A stretch of 64,000 bases of DNA from Massilia sp. ZL223 (GCF_018119395.1 NZ_JAGPWD010000006.1:1-64000), one strand, 5' to 3'; shown: positions 1 to 9,429, numbered from the stretch's first letter. The notes: a model not told the origin generated them from the sequence alone. A program made the numbers and translations.

Positions 1-51
1 ACCCGTCCCGCACCCGCCGCCGCGGCCCCCGCGGCGCCGGCCGGACAATGA
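1..51 (+). CDS. mreC: MreC C-terminal tail (partial, 5' end outside window)
   Basis: Only the last 16 codons and a TGA stop are present. They encode a Pro/Ala-rich tail. Identification rests on position: mreD starts 16 nt later and mrdA-rodA follow, the usual mre operon order. MreC is the periplasmic scaffold of the elongation complex, and Pro/Ala-rich C-termini are common in betaproteobacterial MreC. The sequence alone would not identify it. Confidence 0.7.
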   Translation, partial: TRPAPAAAAPAAPAGQ

Positions 52-66
52 TTCCAGGACCCGACC

Positions 67-585
67 ATGCCCGGTAACCGTCCGCATTACATCCTGCTGC
101 CCGTCAGCCCGCTGTTCATCGCCTTCAGCCTGGTGTGCGCCTTCATGCTCAACCTGCTGCCCTGGGGCCGCTGGGTGGGCGCGCCCGACTTCGTCGCGCT
201 GGTGCTCGTGTTCTGGGGTATCCACCAGCCGCGCAAGGTCGGCATCGGCGTCGCCTTCGTCATGGGCCTGCTGATGGACGTGCACGACGCCAGCCTGCTG
301 GGCGAGAACGCGCTGGCTTACACGCTGCTGTCCTACCTGGCGATCATGATCCACCGCCGCGTGCTGTGGTTCCACCTGATGACCCAGGCCATGCACGTGT
401 TCCCGCTGCTGCTGCTGGCGCAGGCGATCCAGGCCTTCGTGCACTTCACCGTCTCGGGCCGCTTCCCCGGCCTGCTGACCTTCGTCGAAAGCCTGGTGGC
501 CGTGGCCCTGTGGCCGGTGATCACCTGGCTGCTGCTGGCGCCCCAGCGCCGCGCGGTCGACCGCGACCATACCCGCCCGATCTGA
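67..585 (+). CDS. mreD: Rod shape-determining protein MreD
   Basis: A 172-residue integral membrane protein of the cell-elongation (Rod) complex. It is almost entirely hydrophobic, with about five predicted membrane segments. The central stretch around residues 60-85, containing GLLMDVHDASLLGENALAYT, is typical of MreD, as is the length. It lies between the mreC tail and mrdA, 18 nt upstream of mrdA, so it is co-transcribed with the elongation genes. The start ATG follows the mreC stop by 15 nt. Its role, inferred from the family, is linking MreC and cytoplasmic MreB to PBP2 and RodA. Confidence 0.93.
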   Translation: MPGNRPHYILLPVSPLFIAFSLVCAFMLNLLPWGRWVGAPDFVALVLVFWGIHQPRKVGIGVAFVMGLLMDVHDASLLGENALAYTLLSYLAIMIHRRVLWFHLMTQAMHVFPLLLLAQAIQAFVHFTVSGRFPGLLTFVESLVAVALWPVITWLLLAPQRRAVDRDHTRPI

Positions 586-603
586 TATTGGTAGTAGCCC
601 AGC

Positions 604-2592
604 ATGACCGAATTCAAGGATAACGACCGCGAGATCCACAAGTTCCGCCTGCGCCTGACGGTGCTGGTGGGACTGGTGTTCGTCTGCTTCGGCCTGCTGG
701 TGGCGCGCTTCGTCTGGCTGCAGGTGCTGCACCACGACCAGTACGCCGCCCAGGCCGAGGACAACCGCATCGCGCTGGTGCCGATCGTGCCCAACCGCGG
801 CCTGATCGTGGACCGCAACGGCGTGGTCCTGGCGCGCAACTATTCCGCCTATACCCTCGAGATCAATCCGTCCAAGCTGCACGCCAGCCTGGATTCCGTC
901 ATCGACGAGCTGGCCAAGCTGGTGTCCATCGAGCCGCGCGACCGGCGCCGCTTCAAGCGCCTGCTGGAAGAGTCGCGCAGCTTCGCGAGCGTGCCGATCC
1001 GCACCCGCCTGACCGACGACGAGGTGGCGCGCTTCACCGCGCAGCGCTTCCGCTTCCCCGGCGTGGAAGTGCAGGCGCGCCTGTTCCGCCAGTACCCGCT
1101 GGGCGAGACCGCCTCGCACGTGATCGGCTACATCGGCCGCATCAACCAGCGCGAAGCCGACGCCCTCGAGGAGACCGAAGACGCCGCCAATTACAACGGC
1201 ACCGAGCATATCGGCAAGGAAGGCGTGGAAAAGCGCTACGAGCGCCACCTGCACGGCCAGACCGGCTACGAGGAAGTGGAGCGCTCGGCCGGCGGCCGCG
1301 CCATCCGCACCCTGCGCCGCACCGCCCCGGTGGCGGGCAGCAACCTGATCCTCTCGCTCGACATCGAGCTGCAGAAGGTGATCGAGGAAGCCTTCGGCGA
1401 GCAGCGCGGCGCCCTGGTCGCGATCGAGCCGAGCACCGGCGACGTGCTGGCCTATGTCTCGCGCCCGGGCTTCGACCCCAACCTGTTCGTGGACGGCATC
1501 GACAGCCAGAACTGGAACGAGCTGAATACCTCGCTCGACCGCCCGCTGATGAACCGTCCGCTGTCCGGCACCTATCCGCCGGGATCGACCTTCAAGCCCT
1601 TCATGTCGCTGGCCGCGCTGGAGCTGGGGCACCGCCGTCCGTCGGACGGGATCCGCGATCCGGGCTTCTTCGTGCTGGGCGGCCACCGCTTCAACGACGA
1701 CAAGCCGGGCGGCCACGGCTACGTCGACATGTACAAGTCGGTGGTGGAGTCCTGCGACACCTATTACTACCAGCTCGGCAACGAGATGGGCATCGACAAG
1801 ATCTCGGGCTTCATGCGCCAGTTCGGCTTCGGCGAACCGACCGGGATCGACCTCGAACACGAGAAGACCGGCGTGCTGCCATCCAAGGAATGGAAGGCGC
1901 AGCGCTTCAAGCGCAACCGCGCGGCCCAGAAGTGGGTGGGCGGCGATACCATCTCGGTGTCGATCGGGCAGGGCTTCAACAACTACACCATGCTGCAGCT
2001 GGCGCACGCGGTGGCCAACCTGGCCAACGATGGCGTGGTCATGAAGCCGCACCTGGTCAAGATGATCGAGGACGGCGCCACCCGCCAGCGCACCCTGACC
2101 GTGCCGAAGGAGACCCGCCGCATTCCGCTCAAGCAGGAAAACATCGACTTCATCAAGCACACGATGGTCGGGGTGACGCAGGAATCCTACGGCACCGGCT
2201 ACCGCGCCTTCGCCAACGCCGGCTACATCTCGGCGGGCAAGACCGGCACCGCGCAGGTGATCGGCCTGAAAGGCCAGAAGTACAACGCCCACGCGATCGA
2301 CGAGCGCCACCGCGACAATGCGCTGTACGTCGCCTTCGCGCCGGCCGACAAGCCGCGCATCGCGCTGGCCCTGGTGGTCGAGAACGCCGGCTTCGGCGCG
2401 GCCTCGGCGGCGCCGATCGCGCGCAAGGCGCTCGACTATTATCTGCTGGGCAAGCGCCCACCGCCGCCGAAGCCGAAAGACGTGCCGGCCGCCGGCGCCG
2501 CCACCGTGAAGCGTGCGACCACTCCGGCTGCTGTTCCCGCGGCGGCCACGGTCCAGACCGCGGCAGCGCCCGCCACCACCAGAAAGGAATAA
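604..2592 (+). CDS. mrdA: Penicillin-binding protein 2 (elongation transpeptidase)
   Basis: A 662-residue class B PBP that cross-links peptidoglycan during lateral wall growth. It has one N-terminal membrane anchor (about residues 20-42), then the PBP dimerisation domain (about 60-230), then the transpeptidase domain. The catalytic motif is S328-T-F-K331, the second motif is SCD in VVESCDTYYYQ, and the third is KTG in AGKTGTAQ. The last 40 or so residues are a low-complexity Pro/Ala tail after the enzyme fold. It sits between mreD and rodA with a 3-nt gap to rodA, matching its obligate partnership with the RodA polymerase. Confidence 0.96.
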   Translation: MTEFKDNDREIHKFRLRLTVLVGLVFVCFGLLVARFVWLQVLHHDQYAAQAEDNRIALVPIVPNRGLIVDRNGVVLARNYSAYTLEINPSKLHASLDSVIDELAKLVSIEPRDRRRFKRLLEESRSFASVPIRTRLTDDEVARFTAQRFRFPGVEVQARLFRQYPLGETASHVIGYIGRINQREADALEETEDAANYNGTEHIGKEGVEKRYERHLHGQTGYEEVERSAGGRAIRTLRRTAPVAGSNLILSLDIELQKVIEEAFGEQRGALVAIEPSTGDVLAYVSRPGFDPNLFVDGIDSQNWNELNTSLDRPLMNRPLSGTYPPGSTFKPFMSLAALELGHRRPSDGIRDPGFFVLGGHRFNDDKPGGHGYVDMYKSVVESCDTYYYQLGNEMGIDKISGFMRQFGFGEPTGIDLEHEKTGVLPSKEWKAQRFKRNRAAQKWVGGDTISVSIGQGFNNYTMLQLAHAVANLANDGVVMKPHLVKMIEDGATRQRTLTVPKETRRIPLKQENIDFIKHTMVGVTQESYGTGYRAFANAGYISAGKTGTAQVIGLKGQKYNAHAIDERHRDNALYVAFAPADKPRIALALVVENAGFGAASAAPIARKALDYYLLGKRPPPPKPKDVPAAGAATVKRATTPAAVPAAATVQTAAAPATTRKE

Positions 2593-2595
2593 GCC

Positions 2596-3711
2596 ATGGC
2601 GCACATTCCAGAACGACGCTCGCTGCGGCGCCGCCTGCGTCCGTATTTCACCGTCTTCGACGGCCCGCTGACCCTGATTCTGTTCGTGCTGATGACGATC
2701 AGCATGATCACCATGACCTCGGCCGGCGCCGACTTCCCGGACCGCGTCGAGCACCAGATCCGCAACTTCCTGCTGTCCTTCGCCATCATGTGGGTGGCGG
2801 CGAATATTCCGCCCCAGACCCTGATGCGTCTCGCCGTGCCGATCTACACCTTCGGGGTGGCCCTGCTGATTGCGGTGGCCATGTTCGGCATCATCAAGAA
2901 GGGCGCGCGCCGCTGGCTGCACGTCGGGGTCGACATCCAGCCTTCCGAGATCCTCAAGATCGCGATGCCGCTGATGCTGGCCTGGTACTTCCAGACCAAG
3001 GCCACGGTCGGCAACTGGAAGTCCTTCGCCATCGCGGCCGTCCTGCTCCTGATCCCGGTGACCCTGATCGCCAAGCAGCCCGACCTCGGCACCGCGCTGC
3101 TGGTGGCGGCCTCGGGCCTGTACGTGATCTTCCTGGCCGGGCTGTCCTGGAAGGCGATCATCGCGCTGGCCGTGATGGGCGCGGCCAGCCTGCCGATCGG
3201 CTGGTCGATGATGCACGACTACCAGCGCGAGCGGGTGATGACCCTGATCGATCCGACCTCCGACCCGCTGGGCAAGGGCTTCCACATCATCCAGTCGATC
3301 ATCGCGATCGGCTCGGGCGGCGTGAGCGGGAAGGGCTACATGAAGGGCACCCAGGGCTACCTCGAATTCGTGCCGGAACGGACCACCGACTTCGTGTTTT
3401 CCGTGTATTCGGAGGAATTCGGCCTGGTCGGCAACCTGGTGCTGCTGTTCGTCTACCTGCTCCTGATCGGGCGCGGGCTGATGATCGCGGCCAATGCGCC
3501 GAACCAGTTCTCGCGCCTGCTGGCGGGCGCGATCACGATGATCTTCTTCACCTACGCCTTCGTGAACATGGGCATGGTGGCCGGCATTCTGCCGGTCGTC
3601 GGCGTGCCCTTGCCCTTCATGAGCTACGGCGGCACGGCCTTCATCACGCTCGGCCTGGGCGCGGGCATATTGATGAGTATTCAAAGACATCGTAAACTCG
3701 TGCAGACGTAA
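2596..3711 (+). CDS. rodA: Rod shape-determining glycosyltransferase RodA (SEDS family)
   Basis: A 371-residue polytopic SEDS peptidoglycan glycosyltransferase that polymerises lipid II for cell elongation with PBP2. About ten hydrophobic segments are visible. SEDS signatures include WLHVGVDIQPSEILKIAMPL, KQPDLGTALL and the C-terminal VPLPFMSYGGTAF with GLGAGILMS. The ATG is 3 nt after the mrdA stop, so translation is probably coupled. The composition is ordinary for this genome. Confidence 0.96.
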   Translation: MAHIPERRSLRRRLRPYFTVFDGPLTLILFVLMTISMITMTSAGADFPDRVEHQIRNFLLSFAIMWVAANIPPQTLMRLAVPIYTFGVALLIAVAMFGIIKKGARRWLHVGVDIQPSEILKIAMPLMLAWYFQTKATVGNWKSFAIAAVLLLIPVTLIAKQPDLGTALLVAASGLYVIFLAGLSWKAIIALAVMGAASLPIGWSMMHDYQRERVMTLIDPTSDPLGKGFHIIQSIIAIGSGGVSGKGYMKGTQGYLEFVPERTTDFVFSVYSEEFGLVGNLVLLFVYLLLIGRGLMIAANAPNQFSRLLAGAITMIFFTYAFVNMGMVAGILPVVGVPLPFMSYGGTAFITLGLGAGILMSIQRHRKLVQT

Positions 3712-3728
3712 TAGATGGAGGACGACCA

Positions 3729-4706
3729 ATGGCCGTTCGAAGGAATTTTTCGGCGGTCGTTGCACTTGCCATCCTGGGCGCCGGCTGCAGCACCCCGGCG
3801 AACAACACGGCGGCGGACTACCTCAGGCTGATCCCGCTGCCCTGGCTGCACAAGCCCGCGGCCAAACATGGCGCGGCGCCCGAGCTGCCGGCGGCCGGGT
3901 CCGGCCTTGCCGGCTACTACAAGGACGAGGCTCCGGGAGAGAATCCTCCCGACGTGGTCAAGTACGAGCCCTACGCCAAGTGGGGCAACCGCCCGTATTC
4001 GGTGTTCGGCCAGACCTACACCCCGATCCTGCACGAGGATCCCTTCGTCCAGCGCGGCATGGCCAGCTGGTACGCCAACCGCTTCCACGGCCAGAAGACC
4101 ACGTCGGGCGAGCCCTACGACATGTACAAGATGACGGCGGCGCATCCGACCCTGCCGATTCCGTCCTATGTGCGCGTGACCAGCGTCGACAGCGGCAAAT
4201 CCGTGATCGTGCGCATCAACGACCGCGGCCCCTTCCACAGCAGCCGCATCATCGACTTGTCCTATACGGCCGCGCTCAAGCTGGACCTGCTGGCCAAGGG
4301 CAGCCACAAGGTCGAGATCGAGCGCCTGTTCCCGAGCGATCCCGAGCGCATCGCCAGCACGCGCCGCGCCGCGGCCTCGCTGGCGCAATCGGCCCCGCCG
4401 GAGATCGCGGCCGTGATGCTAGAAGAGAAGGTACAGTCGGATAGCGCCGCAGTTGCGCAGCTCGTCTCGTCACCTGCAAAAACCTTCTACTTGCAGTTCG
4501 GATCCTACAGTCTTAGTAATACGGCTGAAGCTATCAAGAAGAAGCTACATCGCGCCGACACCAATTTCAAGACTCTGGAAGTTGTTCAAGTTGGTTTCAC
4601 GCATCGGATTTTTGGAGGACCTTTCAAGGATAAAGCGGGAGCGCAACGGGCGGCCCGTGCAATTTTTAAATCGTTACGTCTGCGGGCGCTGGTCGTTAGA
4701 CGTTGA
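3729..4706 (+). CDS. rlpA: Septal ring lytic transglycosylase RlpA (lipoprotein, DPBB plus SPOR)
   Basis: A 325-residue outer-membrane lipoprotein that cleaves denuded glycan strands. The signal peptide ends in a lipobox (LGAGC, Cys20). The RlpA double-psi beta-barrel spans roughly residues 112-205, with GMASWYAN, TTSGEPYD and RINDRGPF. A SPOR domain spans about 250-325, with YLQFGSYS and RIFGGPFKDKAGAQ. It is the last gene of the elongation operon, 17 nt after rodA. Odd feature: from about 4419 the codons become visibly richer in A/T (TTA, AAA, GTT), unlike the first 230 codons, and this continues into the next gene. The SPOR domain may therefore have been exchanged with imported DNA. Confidence 0.93.
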   Translation: MAVRRNFSAVVALAILGAGCSTPANNTAADYLRLIPLPWLHKPAAKHGAAPELPAAGSGLAGYYKDEAPGENPPDVVKYEPYAKWGNRPYSVFGQTYTPILHEDPFVQRGMASWYANRFHGQKTTSGEPYDMYKMTAAHPTLPIPSYVRVTSVDSGKSVIVRINDRGPFHSSRIIDLSYTAALKLDLLAKGSHKVEIERLFPSDPERIASTRRAAASLAQSAPPEIAAVMLEEKVQSDSAAVAQLVSSPAKTFYLQFGSYSLSNTAEAIKKKLHRADTNFKTLEVVQVGFTHRIFGGPFKDKAGAQRAARAIFKSLRLRALVVRR

Positions 4707-4793
4707 TATTTCTGCACGTCGAAAATCCAAGTGCCGACTAGAAAGTGCGTGCATCAAGTATATTGAAATAACATAATCCAAAAATATAAATTC

Positions 4794-7730
4794 ATGTCCA
4801 ACAAAATACGGCAGGCGGAGATTCCGGTTCTAATTCAAGCTCTAGTTTGTGGCGTAGCCCTTTCTGAGGCATGGTACGTTGGGCAATCAATAGGGAAGAA
4901 ACTGGAGCAGTATATCGCGAAAACTGTTGCGGCCGAACTGATCCTCGCATTAGGTCTTCTTGTGGTTGTGGTGGGGGTAACATATTTTTTCTTTCGATCA
5001 GGGTATAGAAATCTGATTAAATATTTGCGGAGTTGGCGGGTCGATATATTCGCTCTTCTGTTGCTTGGTAGCGCAATTTCAGTCTCCGCTGACGGATTGG
5101 GTACGAAAAAATACGTTGAGTGGATAGGGAAGATTGGTGATGCTCAGTTGCTGCTCATCGTACTTTTTCCTATAGTGCTCGCTGTATCTCAAATCTTGCG
5201 AATTATTTTCGCTCGGCAACCACAAATTGCGTCCCCATTTTTCGTCAGCGACAAGGAAATTGAGAATGCTGAAGAAGATCTCTTTGCCTCAAGTCAGCAT
5301 GCTGAGCGTTTCGCAGAGCGCGTACTGAACGGCGGAGCCTCTGACAGCCTTGTTTTCGGAATTGATGCGCCATGGGGTATCGGAAAGTCTAGCTTCATCA
5401 ACTTTTGCTGTAACTACTGGGCGACGAAAGCGCAATTTAACGTAATCGTTCATAGATTTGAGCCATTGCGCTACGAACAGACTGCTGATCTCGCCGGAAA
5501 ATTCGTTGAAGATTTAATATGTACCGTTGAGAAATCAGTTTTCTCTCCTTCTATTCGCCCTTTGTTTTCGAAGTACTCGCGATTGGTAAAAGGCTCCAGT
5601 GACTTTACGTTGTTTGGACTTAAATTCGAACCTAGTCCTTCTACTATTGAGGATGCTCTAGAGAATTTGGAGCAGGTCCTGGCGAGCATGAACATTCGAA
5701 TAATCGTCGTGGTCGATGATCTAGATCGCGTCGGTTGGAGTTCGATCAAAAATATTCTATTTGCAGTAAAACGCAGCTTTATGCTTCCCAATATGTCTTA
5801 TGTTTTATGTTATGACACCGAGAACATAAAAAATGACAATGGTAATGAAATTATCTCGGATGTTAGACAGTTCCTTGAAAAGTTCGTTAATGTAAAGGTA
5901 AGTCTTTACCTTGACTCGCAAGCGCTGGCGAAATACGTTTCGTCGAATTTCTCTATCGCTTTAAAAAATAATTTGGCGATGGATCCGCAGACGTTAGACG
6001 CCGTTAAACAAGCCCTCAATGCCCTTGTCGATATTTATGAGTCTTCTGATTTCTACTGGTATAAAGATATCTTGGGTGATGTTAGAAAGATAAAGCGCCT
6101 AATTAATACTCTGTTACTGCTTGAGATTGACAAGGCTGATCTCGAAAACAGCGATTTCGATAAAAATGATTTAATTCATTTACTTCTGCTATATGTCGGA
6201 TATCCAGCAGTTTTTAGGGATATATATACTGCCGAGACAAACGATCGAGCAGAGTTCTTCTCGCTTAAACGAAAATTTGAGAATGATCGGTTCAAGTACT
6301 CCAATTCCGATAACTACAAAACTTACGTGAAAGATTTGCCAGATGTGCCAAAATTCATTCTTGGGAAGGTTTTCTGTGAAAGTGTTGTTGGAGAGGAAGG
6401 GGCTTCGGAAGAGTTGATGCTTCGGTCGCGTGCATGTTTCAATTCATCAGAGAACAGAAACTTGGAACGCTACTTAAAGTTAATCGTAAATTTATCGAGA
6501 CCAGATGGGCGAGAGAGTTATAGATTTTATTTGAATCAAAAAGACGCTTTGCATGCTGGCTTCTCGCTTGAAGAAATTTTTACCAAAAGCCATTTTTCCT
6601 TCGAGGATAAGGGGCTCGCGCGCGCCGAGCTTTGGCGAATAATCGCTAATACTGCATCTGAATTTAATGCGCCTCTTGCGGGGGAAATTGTTGACTATTT
6701 GGTGGAAAATATTCCAAATTACTCTGCTGTTGAAGGTAGAGACGTATTTGGAAACATGCGCAATAAATTGATTTATGCGCTCTTGAAGATTCTCGACCAA
6801 AGCCGCTGGGAAGACAGCGATGTGCTAGGCGAAAACGCGCCTACTCGTAATCCAATCGCCGATTGGATCTTTGGAGAAGGCGAGCGATTTGGACAAGGAA
6901 TTTTGGAGAGGCTCGCAGAGGTCGAGAGAGGAGCATTGGGCATTTACGATGTTATGCTGTTCCGACTATATTGCAGTGCCGATCGAGGAGGCACCCTTTT
7001 CACGCTGCAAAATGCACTCTCTCGACACGCGGGCCCAAACGCGCCTACCCAAGGTGCTACTACGATCATAGCTTTAGCAGGCATGCGTGAAGTATCGCAA
7101 AAAGTTTTTTCAATCTTTAAGCGCGACTATATATCTGAAAACAGGAATTTTTTTGCAGAGGTGGATCAGTTGTCCGTATCGCTCTTTTTGGGGGCTGGAT
7201 ATGCTGCAGTTCGCGATCGCTCTAAGCAAGAAATTCTAGAGTCGGAATTAATTGATGCAATCGCTGCCGAGCGAAGCCGTGTCAAGAGTTTTGTAATTTA
7301 TCAGCTTTCTAATTCAAGGATCGATAGCGGCGTAGGTTGCGGCGTTTATAATGAAGTCGGGGAAGAGAATAGTGGGGGCATTGCCAAAGTGATGAATGAT
7401 TATCTCTTTGAATTATGCTTTAATCCTTCAATTTCACTTAAAAATTACGAATATTTCTTAGACTATCTGTTAATGAATTTCGACCATCAATTTGGGTTTA
7501 GAGGTAGCAAATACGCGTTCAGCATTGAGCAAGTTTCAAAAGTGCTTGATAAAGAGCGGCTGAGTCTGTATTGGCTTGAACATCGTAACGAGATCCGTCA
7601 CTTGAAGTTCTCCGAGAGAAATAAGATTGTAAGGACAGCCGGGTATTCGGCAAATTATGAGGAGGATTTGGAGCCTATTTATGCGATTTTAGATTCGATG
7701 ACTGAGGAAGGGATGAAAGGAAAGCAGTGA
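4794..7730 (+). CDS. KAP-family P-loop NTPase with N-terminal membrane segments
   Basis: A 978-residue protein. Hydrophobic segments lie near residues 12-32, 45-67, 84-101 and 117-140. A P-loop follows at residues 192-200 (APWGIGKSS). A Walker B with the KAP-type DDLDR signature lies at 304-312 (IVVVDDLDR). About 650 C-terminal residues are charged and helical-looking, and I recognise no domain there. KAP NTPases include animal Kidins220/ARMS and F-plasmid PifA, which excludes phage T7. Many bacterial members are sporadic and suspected defence proteins. The gene is AT-rich, stands alone, and has no clear Shine-Dalgarno before its ATG. The family call is firm. A defence role is inference only. 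Confidence 0.85.
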   Translation: MSNKIRQAEIPVLIQALVCGVALSEAWYVGQSIGKKLEQYIAKTVAAELILALGLLVVVVGVTYFFFRSGYRNLIKYLRSWRVDIFALLLLGSAISVSADGLGTKKYVEWIGKIGDAQLLLIVLFPIVLAVSQILRIIFARQPQIASPFFVSDKEIENAEEDLFASSQHAERFAERVLNGGASDSLVFGIDAPWGIGKSSFINFCCNYWATKAQFNVIVHRFEPLRYEQTADLAGKFVEDLICTVEKSVFSPSIRPLFSKYSRLVKGSSDFTLFGLKFEPSPSTIEDALENLEQVLASMNIRIIVVVDDLDRVGWSSIKNILFAVKRSFMLPNMSYVLCYDTENIKNDNGNEIISDVRQFLEKFVNVKVSLYLDSQALAKYVSSNFSIALKNNLAMDPQTLDAVKQALNALVDIYESSDFYWYKDILGDVRKIKRLINTLLLLEIDKADLENSDFDKNDLIHLLLLYVGYPAVFRDIYTAETNDRAEFFSLKRKFENDRFKYSNSDNYKTYVKDLPDVPKFILGKVFCESVVGEEGASEELMLRSRACFNSSENRNLERYLKLIVNLSRPDGRESYRFYLNQKDALHAGFSLEEIFTKSHFSFEDKGLARAELWRIIANTASEFNAPLAGEIVDYLVENIPNYSAVEGRDVFGNMRNKLIYALLKILDQSRWEDSDVLGENAPTRNPIADWIFGEGERFGQGILERLAEVERGALGIYDVMLFRLYCSADRGGTLFTLQNALSRHAGPNAPTQGATTIIALAGMREVSQKVFSIFKRDYISENRNFFAEVDQLSVSLFLGAGYAAVRDRSKQEILESELIDAIAAERSRVKSFVIYQLSNSRIDSGVGCGVYNEVGEENSGGIAKVMNDYLFELCFNPSISLKNYEYFLDYLLMNFDHQFGFRGSKYAFSIEQVSKVLDKERLSLYWLEHRNEIRHLKFSERNKIVRTAGYSANYEEDLEPIYAILDSMTEEGMKGKQ

Positions 7731-7933
7731 TTTAGGGCTTTGGAAGTCTAGGTATGCTCGATATCGAACATATTGGCTGCTTTAGGTCATCAAGCGAAAA
7801 TGCGGGTAAGATACACGCATTTTGATATTGATAAACTGCATAAAGACGAGTTACGATAATTTGGCTTGTTCAATTAAAATTTTTCATGCCTATACTAGCT
7901 TCGTTCCAAGGATCAGAATGCCGTTACCCTTTT
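7731..7933. other. AT-rich intergenic stretch after the KAP gene
   Basis: About 200 nt between the convergent KAP and SPOR genes, compositionally like the KAP gene. No open frame, tRNA fragment or integrase remnant was recognised. An imperfect inverted repeat at 7917-7952 (arms AATGCCG and CGGCATT) spans the stop codon of the SPOR gene. It could form a hairpin at the 3' ends of both transcripts, but has no T-tract on either side. Confidence 0.5.
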
Positions 7934-8686
7934 CTAGGGGGCTAGCGGCATTTGACCTTTGAAGCACATCTCGACCTTTACTTCAGAAAAAGAAGATGCA
8001 ATTTTTGCAATGTCGTCGCGAGTTGTTTCGTCTATGTTCTTGAACTGGTAAACGGCACGAGTCCCTTGCGGGCCGCGCGGCAGGATGCGCACGCCGCGCA
8101 CGCCCTGGCGGCCCAGGGCGGCTGCCTGGGTCTGGGCTGCGGCCTCGGTCTTGAACACGCCCAGCGAGATCGCATACTTCATCGGCGACTCGCCCTGCAT
8201 CACGAAGAAGTTGTCGACGCCGCGTTCCTTGAGTTCGGCGCTGCGCTTGTCGGCGCCTTCCTTGCCGCCGGCCGGCGGCAGGTAGACCATGTAGCTGCTC
8301 ACTTCCTGGAAAGGGACGCTGATGCGCGACTGGCGCTCGCCCAGGTCAAGGCGTGCGACGCGGGATTCGAAACGGCGCAGCTCGCCCGCGGCGAAGGGGC
8401 CCGCCTGCACGCAGGCCAGCAGCGCTGCCGCCGGCGCCGGCGCGGGGGACGCGGGTTCGGCCGGCGCTTCTTGCGCCGGCTTGGCGCTCTCGGCCAGCGT
8501 CTTCGCCTCGGTCTCGCTCAGCAGGGCGATGCGCTCGGTGGCCAGCTGGTTCTTCAGGCGCGCGGGTTCGCGCTCGCTGCCGGCGGGCGTGCCGAGGTAG
8601 CCGCGGCCATAGGCGAACAGCACGGCGTTCAGCGCCAGCAAAGCCCAGAAGACGAATTTCAGCACAGGTCCCTTTCCCTTGTTCAA
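7934..8686 (-). CDS. SPOR-domain membrane protein
   Basis: A 250-residue protein with one N-terminal membrane helix (about residues 8-26), an Ala/Pro-rich linker (about 65-88) and a SPOR domain (about 145-205, SPMKYAISLGVFKTEAAAQT). SPOR domains bind denuded septal peptidoglycan, so a division-site role is likely but unproven. The start is TTG at 8684-8686, overlapping the coaX TGA in the string TTGA. Translation is therefore probably coupled to coaX. The last 35-40 codons (7934 to about 8050) are AT-rich, unlike the rest of the gene, matching the composition of the neighbouring KAP region. Confidence 0.85.
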   Translation of the reverse strand: MNKGKGPVLKFVFWALLALNAVLFAYGRGYLGTPAGSEREPARLKNQLATERIALLSETEAKTLAESAKPAQEAPAEPASPAPAPAAALLACVQAGPFAAGELRRFESRVARLDLGERQSRISVPFQEVSSYMVYLPPAGGKEGADKRSAELKERGVDNFFVMQGESPMKYAISLGVFKTEAAAQTQAAALGRQGVRGVRILPRGPQGTRAVYQFKNIDETTRDDIAKIASSFSEVKVEMCFKGQMPLAP

Positions 8687-9429
8687 GCGCCGGCGGCCGC
8701 CGCGTGCAGGCCGACCAGCACGATATTATCGACCATCCGGTGCCCGATCTTGAGGGCAGGCCCGATATACGGCGCCGCGCCGCCGGACAGGATGCAGCTC
8801 GAGGCGCCATGGCCCGCCACGGCGCGCTCGATGGCCCCGGCCTGGGCCGACAGGCAGCCGGTAACGATGGCGTCGTCGGTATTGTCGCCGAACAGGGGCG
8901 GCGGCGCCGATGTTATCCCACCAGCGGGCGCCACCTGGGGCAGCTGGGCGGTATTGCGCGCCAGCGCGGCCGCCATCAGGGCCAGGCCAGGCAGGATCAT
9001 CCCGCCCAGGAAGCGCCCGTCGGCCGTGATCGCATCGACCGTGGTGGCGGTGCCGCAAGTGGCGACAATCAGGTTCTCGCCGGGCGCCAGCGCGCGCGCG
9101 CCGATGGCGGCGGCGAAGCGGTCGCAGCCCAGGCGTTCCGGTTCGCGGTAGCCGTTGTGCAGGCCGGCGCGCTGCAGGGTAGAGGCGAACCACTCGACAG
9201 GCAGCCCATGGGGAAGGGCGGCGGCGATGCGTTCGCGCGCATCCAGTCCGGCCACGTTCGATACCAGCGCCTGCGTGGCGCCGAGCGCCTTCCACTGGGC
9301 CGCCAGGCGTTCCATTTCGGTATGCGGGGCCACGCCCTCGGCCTGCCATTGGCCGAGCGCCGTGCCGCCGCGCGCCAGTGCCCACTTGATGCGGGTATTG
9401 CCGGCGTCGATCAGCAGCAGGGCGCTCAT
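8683..9429 (-). CDS. coaX: Type III pantothenate kinase
   Basis: A 248-residue CoaX enzyme, which performs the first step of coenzyme A synthesis by ATP-dependent phosphorylation of pantothenate in the cytoplasm. The N-terminal phosphate-binding loop is LLIDAGNTRIKWAL. YREPERLGCDRFAA, ATCGTATTVDAI and GGMILPGLALM are conserved type III motifs. The ATG at 9427-9429 overlaps the birA TGA (ATGA). The birA-coaX pairing is common in betaproteobacteria. Type III kinases are not inhibited by CoA, a family property. Confidence 0.95.
   Translation of the reverse strand: MSALLLIDAGNTRIKWALARGGTALGQWQAEGVAPHTEMERLAAQWKALGATQALVSNVAGLDARERIAAALPHGLPVEWFASTLQRAGLHNGYREPERLGCDRFAAAIGARALAPGENLIVATCGTATTVDAITADGRFLGGMILPGLALMAAALARNTAQLPQVAPAGGITSAPPPLFGDNTDDAIVTGCLSAQAGAIERAVAGHGASSCILSGGAAPYIGPALKIGHRMVDNIVLVGLHAAAAGA

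Noticed and set aside
7731-7933. tRNA fragment or attachment site at the KAP island edge
   Set aside because: No cloverleaf, no direct repeat with the other edge, and no integrase gene nearby.
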